Part shown: piece after piece, positions 57,377 to 64,000 of the stretch | Numbering within the stretch: position 1 is the first letter of the stretch | Layout: every line of letters starts with the position of its first letter | Assembly: GCA_036872755.1 (NCBI GenBank) | Contig: JAVHNS010000008.1 | Location: 2,046,001-2,110,000, forward strand | Direction: 5' to 3' | Source of the DNA: Orbilia blumenaviensis | Lineage: Eukaryota > Ascomycota > Orbiliomycetes > Orbiliales > Orbiliaceae | Length of the DNA: 64,000 nucleotides | The notes under the pieces: generated by a model | Databases searched by the model: none | What the model was told of the DNA's origin: nothing | The model's input: only the letters and a program-made list of their open reading frames with translations | Position numbers and translations under genes: made by a program

Positions 57377-58000
57377 ATGGCTGGCCACGGTAAGTCACTA
57401 CTTCTCCTGTTTGCTCGACGAGGCCCGCGTTCAATCGTTGGGTCATGACATGTCGGCCGCTCGTTTCAATCTAGATAGTCCGAAGCAGACTAACATCAAT
57501 ATCTCTAGTTGACTACGATCCCGCGCTCCTAAAATGGAATGGTACGCCTTCTCCTCTTCACTCGCAATGAATACCTTCGATACAACCCTTTCCGCCTTCA
57601 TACATGGGGCATCCGTCGTTGCTATATCATCTGGTCTAGAGGCGTGGTGGTGGTGGATATTATATGATACGGCTCCGATGAAAAGCAAAGGATATCGCAA
57701 CTAACGACCTCGGGGGATGATTATACAGAGATGCACCGCAACCGCACGAAGCACTTCCGCTTCAACGCCCATGCTGCCAAGTTAACTTTCTGGATGGTCG
57801 TTGCTGTTCCAGCTGCTACGCTTGCACTGTCGTATTGGAGCGAGGTATGTATATTTTCTTTCTTAGTTTTACTATTTCGGGTGGAGGGGGGTTCTGGAAT
57901 ATGTGGGGGATATCCGGCTGACGTGGGTCTTTGTGGATGAATATAGGGACGATATGACTTGAAGGGAAAGAGACGGGGTGATGTTATCAAGGAGTTCTAG
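57377..58000 (+). CDS. Small complex I subunit, NDUFB4 (B15)-like
   Basis: Four exons, 57377-57389, 57509-57541, 57729-57844 and 57947-58000; 71 aa. The exons are too short for ORF calling, but every splice site is strong and the frame holds: MAGHVDYDPALLKWNEMHRNRTKHF, one transmembrane segment (LTFWMVVAVPAATLALSYW) and a basic tail GRYDLKGKRRGDVIKEF. This layout (short N-terminus, one helix, then GK...KRRGD near the end) fits fungal NDUFB4/B15-type accessory subunits of NADH:ubiquinone oxidoreductase in the inner membrane. It is smaller than the mammalian protein (about 129 aa). Family naming is from memory and should be checked. The first coding exon is only 13 nt. Confidence 0.7.
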
Positions 58001-58400
58001 AGGGCATGATTGCCAGACAGGAGGTTGTTCTATTTTGTATCATATTAAAGAATACCCCGTCAAACCGACGGACTGAACATATCACAAGCACTTACTCAGT
58101 TAAAGCACCCAATTTTGACTCCCACATTGCCCAATGATCGGATAATAGGATTGTGGGATATCATCACTTAATGCAGTTTTAAGACACCAATTGTGATCTT
58201 AAGACTATCGTAGTATTTCATAATGTGGATATTGTAGTAGTCAACCCAATAGTATACAATTATATATATCGTCAGAAGCTCGTAATGTACAGCCCTTCAA
58301 CAATGTCCAGAAACTCCAGTTATCCGACCCACATGCACACACACGCACACACGCCTTAACCCGGCCACTTCGTGGGGGTTGGTTTTCCGCGAGACTCACT
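58001..58400. other. Convergent spacer with an AC repeat
   Basis: 400 bp between the stop codons of the complex I gene and PRP18. An imperfect AC repeat lies at about 58332-58352. Nothing else is seen. Confidence 0.6.
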
Positions 58401-59565
58401 TTAACCCATAATTTGCATTGGGTCCTCTGGCGGCCATCTAGTCTGTGCGAAGTTCAAGCATCTCTTTATGCTCTGTAGGTACTTCCTTGTCGCCTCGTCG
58501 CTCATAATATGCGCCGACTTGCCTTTCTCGTGGAGCTTCTCTCGAGCGGAACGTTCGTGGATACCAACCATGGTAACACCGATTGGCCAGGCCCTGTATA
58601 AAACCGTATGGTTAGAGTTCGTAGTCCCAAATTACTTTCCCAATACAAAAGCGTAAGTTTCATCAAGAAGGAGGGGATACTTACGCATTGCCGATGCTCA
58701 ACCTCAGGTACACATCATTGGCCCTGACGTACCGCCTAGCCTGTGCCTCCACCACCAATTCCACAATTTTTGCAAATATTTCTTCGTCTATATCGCCCCT
58801 TTGAAGGTGTTTAAACAGCGGTTGTAGATTCTCGATTGCCTGTGTCATCGCTGTTGTAGCCTGTCGTCCTTGATACGACTCCCGTAGTTCTTCATCACGC
58901 CCTGCAAGCGCGATTTGCCACTCCGAGACCACCAGTCGGAACCACCCCAACAGCTGACGACGAACATACGAAGGGTCCTTTGTGACGTTCTTCGGGTCGA
59001 TGAGAAGCTCTCCACCGGAGAGAGGCGGCGGGGAAGCTTCTCTGACACCGGTAAGGCGTTGTATCCTTCTGATTCTCTGCGCATTCGATTCTCCGAACAA
59101 TCGGATAGGTTCCTTTAGCTCTCGTAGCTTCTCTATCGCCGTAGCCTCGTCGATCTGATCCTTCTTTACTTCCTCGTCTGCATCTCCATCGTCCGTACCG
59201 CCGTTCTTCTCCCGTAGCTTTCTTTTCCGCTCTTCTTCCTCCTCTTGCTCCTTTTGTAGCCTAGCCTTTTCCTTCTCGTCTCGTAACCTCTGACGCTTCT
59301 CGAGCTGTCGCTCTCGTTCTGCAGCAGCTTCTTCGTCCGCCTTTCGTTTTTTCTGTGCGCGTTCGGCGCGCTCGGATTCAAGGCGCGCTTGATCAGCTAG
59401 GTATTGCTCCTGTCGTGCCTTTTCGATATCTGCGCGGCGGATGTATTTGCTACCACTACCACTACTGCTGTTGTTGGTCGCGGATTTGGCGTCCGTGGAA
59501 CCGGGTTTGGAGGCGGATTTCTTCTTCGCCATTTCGGCGGAGAGGATGGAGGCGAAAGCATCCAT
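58401..59565 (-). CDS. PRP18: Pre-mRNA splicing factor Prp18
   Basis: Two exons, 59565-58685 and 58593-58401, joined GC|G to give LSIGNAAWPIGVTMVGIHERS; 357 aa. Prp18 is a U5-associated factor for the second step of splicing and works with Slu7. The N-terminal part is a long charged coiled coil after a PRP4-type motif (YIRRADIEKARQEQYL). The Prp18 domain starts near residue 200 (DPSYVRRQLLGWFRLVVSEW) and contains the highly conserved loop region RYVRANDVYLRLSIGNA.WPIGVTMVGIHERS followed by HIMSDEATRKYLQSIKR. It ends in the short WPPEDPMQIMG tail. The domain is complete and the length is normal for filamentous fungi. Confidence 0.97.
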
Positions 59566-60719
59566 TTTGGAAGTGGAGCTGGACGGAATACGTTGGTCGC
59601 TGAACGGTGGGCAAGTGTGTATTTTATTGACTATATTTACTGGAGTACCTAGTTAAGTAACTGTGATGGGTGGATTGAACGCTGAGTGGGAGGTTGATTG
59701 CTTGGTTCAAGTGTCTCAGCCTCGGTTCAAAGCATGGTAGAGAAGTAAGTAAACGCTGCAAGCCACATTCCCCAATCACAAGCCACAAGTCAAAATATTT
59801 AAGAATTGCACACAATATTACGGACACGGTATTCTGACTGATGGGTATGTTCCAGGTATTATCACAAGATTTTCAAAGTCTTCAAGGGCGGATGCCAAAG
59901 TAGATATACTAGTATTGTTATTAATTGTGCACCTAGGAACGGAAGCCATATTGAAAGTACGGTTGCAGGTATATATATAGAAAGCTAATCACGATCTCAA
60001 CGGAAACTCTAGAAACCAAAAAGCCAAAGGATATCACAGGCCACCCATTACTCCATCAGCCAAATCGACAAGGCATTGAAAAAGCAAAAACAAAACAAAA
60101 AAGCGCGCTCAAACAGGAGACGGTGTCATCTCTCTATATTGGAACAAATAGATTTGTATCTGGGGTCGAATAGAATTGAAGAACAAGGTGGAAAAAACAT
60201 AAAAGTTGAAGAAGAAACGATAACAGCCGAAGGGAGCAGAGCTCCCCTTCGGAAGAGACCGAAGAAAAGATAAACAGAACAAACGTTTCAAACGGTCTTC
60301 GTGGACACGTTAACGGACATTAAACCCATAATACGTTAGAAACGCAGATAGAAGTGAAAAGAAGGACGGAAGGATGAAAATGAAGAAGATAATTGATACA
60401 GTAAAGGGAACAAACTAAAACCAAGGGGACCAAAACCCACCCAGGTTCACAAACATAGGTCACAAAGGACAGAACTCGCCACCGTCCTCCGCTGGTATCG
60501 GCGAATGGCAGTTGCCCTTCTCCCTTTATAAATATAGGAGGGCGGGCTGAGTATAAAAACGGAAAGGAAAACAAATTCGCCGTTAGGGTATCGTACAGTC
60601 TCCGCAAAAATAGAAAAGTAGACGCCGCCCGCTCACTATGCAAGTTGGAAAATTGTCGAACATAAAAGCCACTGCCAGGACCTCCCCAGAAGTGATCCAA
60701 GATGCTAGCAGTTACAAGG
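59566..60719. other. 1.15 kb spacer with a strong hairpin
   Basis: PRP18 promoter side and FYVE gene 3' flank. No gene supported. The hairpin at 60227-60252 is listed separately; much of 60060-60450 is purine-rich on the plus strand. Confidence 0.5.
60227..60252. repeat. Near-perfect inverted repeat (hairpin)
   Basis: Left arm CCGAAGGGAGC, 3-base loop AGA, right arm GCTCCCCTTCGG: 11 pairs with one extra base in the right arm. A third copy of the outer CCGAAG word follows at about 60259. On the minus strand this lies about 470 nt past the FYVE gene stop, possibly in its 3' UTR. Confidence 0.7.
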
Positions 60720-61643
60720 CTAGAATGTGCTCCATGACCAGTTGTCACGGTAGCTACCCACATAGCTGTTGAGTCTGCCTCGCAAAGTGCCGTCGTTGGC
60801 ATATCTCGCCGTCATCATCTGTTTGGCTGGTTGTGGGGCGGAGATGTTTGTCGCCGACGAATTAGAGCTACTGGTAGATGAGGATCGACTCTTCGCGCAT
60901 AATCTCTTATATTCGTCGAAGCATCCTATGCAAACTCTCGACTCTACCCCCTGTTTGTTGTATCGGCAATTCTGATCCAACTTGAGAGATTGGGCGGTGT
61001 GCTGCGCACAGAAGATATTTCCACAACGGCGGCAGTGGTGGCGGCGGTCGAACAGTGTGAAAGTCTTGTTGCAAACGGCGGCATCACAAACTGTAGCTTC
61101 GGCATCGGGCTAAAACACACAACATGTTAGCGTCTGAGCTAATATTAGTTCAGATTATGTAGAACATACCTTCCAGTTCGCCTTTGATGGTGGTCCAGTG
61201 ACCTCATCCGTGCTGCCGACGTCTGGCTCCATATCCGTAGTTTCCTGGAAAGCCGGTCTGGGCGACTTGACAGGGGTCTTGGCGGCTGGCGTCGGAGGCT
61301 CCGAAATCTCGTTTTTGCCGCTGGTAACCAGAGTCGCACGCTCAGTAGTACGAAGAGCAGCGGGTCGGTACATAGGACACTTTGGAGGGTGAAGCTGTCG
61401 GGGTGCAAGAGGAAGATATGGGTTAGGAGTTGTCGGAGAGGTTTGTGGAGGGGTTGTCATCACTGTGCTCGCGCTGTGGGGCGATGTCGGTGAAGTGCTG
61501 TTCGGAGAGATATTTTTTGCTTGAGTTTTGGTGTAGGGGAATGGCTGGGCAAAGCCCGCCTGTTGCGTAAATGCAGATGCCATCGTAGTGGCCATGATTA
61601 CTGATTGGTTGAAGGGATCTTTTGGGACTGGAACGAGATGCAT
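60720..61643 (-). CDS. FYVE-type zinc finger protein
   Basis: Two exons, 61643-61170 and 61109-60720, joined NWK|PDAEAT; 287 aa. FYVE fingers bind phosphatidylinositol 3-phosphate on endosomes and vacuoles. The finger lies at about residues 157-220 and has the WxxD start (WKPD), the basic RRHHCRRCG signature (here DRRHHCRRCGNIFC) and the RVC ending (ESRVCIGCF). Two ligand details differ from the textbook: the first pair is spaced CDAAVC, and the fourth-position ligand is CAQH instead of CxxC. The N-terminal 150 residues are Ser/Thr/Pro-rich; the tail is Ser/Asn-rich. ATG at 61643 (MHLVPVPKDP) is the first in frame; a second candidate is MATTMASAF. A 5' UTR intron may lie upstream (61666-61903). 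Confidence 0.9.
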
Positions 61644-61665
61644 TGTTAATAAGACTTCGGCCTTC

Positions 61666-61903
61666 CTAAGAAGCAAGTAGAGCGACGATTTTATGAGGAT
61701 CAAGAAGCGAGACTAATAATGCAGGCACGAGAGAACAAAACAAGAAATTCGCAAGAGTCTCGCAACGCTGCCGTTATATAGGAAAATAATGGGAGTCGGA
61801 AAACCGGGGGGTGGGAGATCAGAAGCGAAGAAGTTCGAGAAGGTTACGCTCGGATGGGAAGAGAGGGAACGAAGGTTTAGGTAGAAGAGGGGAGGATTCT
61901 TAC
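61666..61903 (-). other. Candidate 5' UTR intron of the FYVE gene
   Basis: The minus strand reads AGAAG|GTAAGAATCC at 61903 and TTGCTTCTTAG|GAAGG at 61666, 22 nt before the ATG at 61643. Both sites are good matches; no transcript evidence is available. Confidence 0.4.
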
Positions 61904-63663
61904 CTTCTGGGAGGTTGTTAGTTTGGGGAGACTTGTGGTTTTAGGAAGGTCGGTTGCAAGACAGTTTCCCCAAATAAGTATGCGAAATATCTCCACGGTG
62001 GGAAACTAAACTTTCAGGGTAGGCGAATCGCACGTGGAAACGATACGGTTTGAACCAACCGGTAGGCACTCCGACAAGCTTGTCAAGGAGAGCAGGTGGA
62101 AGGTGAGAGGTAGATGTTTTGATGCTTTGATAGTTTGGGATGGCGGAGCTTAGAAGTGAGATGGGAGATCGCCTGGCAGGCCAGCGGGATAAAAGTCAGT
62201 ACGAGAGGATTAACGTTTGAAGCCGGCGAGAAACCTTTCTTCAACAATAAAAAATAATAAAATAAAACAATAAATCCAGTTAAGAATAAAAATATGTATA
62301 TGTAAGGAACCAAGACCGGGGGGGGAACATAATAAATTTAAACTGATGAAGGGATGGATGAAGGGATGAAGGGATCCCAACGGACTGGACTTTATATTAT
62401 CATTAAAACAATAAAATGATAACAAAGAGTAATATAACAGAACAAAATTATAATGATCCGGATTATGATGATAGGATGGCAGGAAAGAGAGTTCCTCAAA
62501 CGCAGGCAGCCAAGGAGCATAACCATGAGCATGAGCAGTAGCAGTAGCCGCGTTGACTTGCTAGATCCATCTCAAAGTTTGGCGACGATGTCGACCAGGG
62601 CGCAGAAGCCTCGAAATCGGGAACAGCACAGGAAAGGAACAGGTTGGTTGGGAACTCTCTGCCTGTGGCCACTAGCCTAATTTGTGTGTACTTTACTTAT
62701 GTTGCATGGGCAAGCAAAAGTCCAAGTCCCAAGTCGACTGGCATACACACAAGAGTGCTCAAGCTACCGCAGTTTGAGGCAAGACATGCAGGAGAAGCAG
62801 AAGCAGAAGCAGAAGAGCGCTGGGGAAGATACATAGCGAGAGATGGTCAGGAGCATGGTCTGCTGCACTGCCAGCTGTCTGGCCGGGACGCAATTGGATG
62901 GTAAAAGGCAGAAGTGGATAAAACAGGCACGGGCAAGCATTCCAATTCCATCCCAGGCAAGGAACCCAGGGCGGAATACTGGCCTTATCTGAGGAAAGGG
63001 CAGAAGGGTCCAGGCTATTCTGGCGAGGGGGGGGGGGGGAGATGGGAACGATAAGAGTGGCCCTTGTGACCAGCCTGAATGCGAGTTCGGGGTGTTTGGA
63101 AATGCTAAGCTAAGAGAAAGGCCAAACAAAACGTACCTGATGGAAAGGGAGACGGTGGGAGATGACCGCCTTGGAGGAATAGCTTGCTGTCTTTTGTTTC
63201 TTTTTTGGAGGCAGAGAAAATAAGAAAAGAAAAGAAAAGGGTGAGCTGGCGATGAGATGGACCCAGATGAATGGATGGCTGGGAGGGATGATGATGATGG
63301 TGGTTGGTGATGATTATGATGATGCTGATGGAAAGGATGATGGTTTGAGATGAGAGTTGAGTTGGTTTGTTGGTGGTTTGTTGGACAAAAAGGGTCGGGT
63401 GCACCGCTAACTAAACCTCTCCTTCTTCTTCTTCTACTTCTACTTCTATTTCTACCACTTCTTATTCTATTCGTTCCCAGGTTAGGGATATAGAATAGAA
63501 ATAGATTGGTGTTTGATTGATAGGTTGATTGATAGTGATATTTGTTTTGTCGCTAGCGTAGTACGAATAGCTGTCGACCCCGAGCTTCGTGATGAGTAGA
63601 GTATGTAGGGTAGTGATGATGATGTTATTATTAATATTATTGGATCTAATGGAAGGGAGGTAG

Positions 63664-63703
63664 AGAGAGAGAGATAGCAACTAGAGAGAAAGAGAGAGAG
63701 AAG
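63664..63703. repeat. GA-rich microsatellite
   Basis: Runs of GA units (gagagagagagata ... gagagaaagagagagaga) in non-coding DNA. Confidence 0.85.
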
Positions 63704-64000
63704 AGCAATTGTGGGAATAAATATTACTTAAGTAAAAGTAGGTACTCAAGCAGGCAGGAGTAAGAGTTAAAAAAGAAAAAAGGAAGAGGAATAAGTGGTC
63801 GGGGGGGAGGGTGGGTGGAACGAAGTCGGAGAGTTATAAGGTAACTTAGCAGGCGGGCGAGAGAGAGAGAAGACGGACTGGATGGAGGTATATCTCTGAT
63901 CTTGATCGCTTGCTTGCTTGGGATCCGGGATGTGTGTGTGTGGGTGTGGACCAGTTAACTACCAGCAGCAAGATGTAGGTAAATTCACTAGCTTCGGAAA

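Larger units (their letters stand above)
61644..64000. other. 2.36 kb low-complexity upstream region at the right edge
   Basis: No supported gene. It holds a possible 5' UTR intron of the FYVE gene and many short repeats: gatgaaggg units (62345-62375), AGAAGC units (62793-62816), G13 (63027-63039), ATG/GAT units (63285-63340), a TTC/TAC pyrimidine repeat (63424-63456) and GA repeats (63664-63703). A gene outside the window to the right may use part of it as promoter. Confidence 0.5.

Noticed and set aside
62300..63720. Clustered microsatellites as a CRISPR-like or centromeric array
   Set aside because: Units are short, different from one another and without unique spacers; they are ordinary low-complexity DNA.

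Overview
The window is nuclear DNA of a filamentous ascomycete (Pezizomycotina). Genes are split by short introns (about 50-240 nt, GT-AG with CTAAC/CTAAT-like branch points). The protein set is eukaryotic and fungal: Ubc6, Trf4, Sec65, Swc5, CENP-X, Prp18, a fused MoaA-MoaC locus, a secreted GPI-type cupredoxin and a fungal BTB/T1 protein. Spacers are long, pyrimidine-rich and full of microsatellites. I cannot fix the class. All exon joins were made by hand and each keeps an open frame, but none is confirmed by RNA.

Left part (1-20 kb): the 5' end of a conserved fungal gene leaves the window on the left; then come a 4.7 kb stretch with no credible gene, UBC6 (ER-anchored E2), a 14-exon divergent Hsp70-like ATPase, an unrecognised 452-aa coiled-coil protein, the Trf4-type poly(A) polymerase and a 13-exon histidine acid phosphatase.

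Middle (20-40 kb): a mitochondrial PPR protein, long-form tRNase Z, a WRAP73/WDR8-type WD protein, SEC65 (SRP19), a BTB/T1 protein, an F-box-like protein and a bZIP transcription factor.

Right part (40-64 kb): CENP-X/MHF2, a GPI-type cupredoxin, SWC5 (SWR1 complex), a molybdenum-cofactor locus coding MoaA and MoaC, PUS7, a carotenoid-cleavage-type oxygenase, a 71-aa NDUFB4-like complex I protein, PRP18 and a FYVE-finger protein. The last 2.3 kb is low-complexity DNA.

The genes are mostly unrelated housekeeping loci, not a pathway cluster. RNA metabolism is a loose theme (Trf4, tRNase Z, PPR, Sec65, Pus7, Prp18). The most interesting signals are: (i) MoaA and MoaC in one reading frame, separated by a single TAG directly after a Gly-Gly end and inside a possible 111-nt in-frame intron; (ii) an ATG-less, mitochondrial-presequence-like extension upstream of the tRNase Z start; (iii) two GC-AG introns; (iv) a near-perfect hairpin at 60227-60252; (v) oligo(A) leaders just before three start codons; (vi) an unrecognised coiled-coil protein. 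I found no mobile element, CRISPR array, virus-derived gene or tRNA gene I could support.
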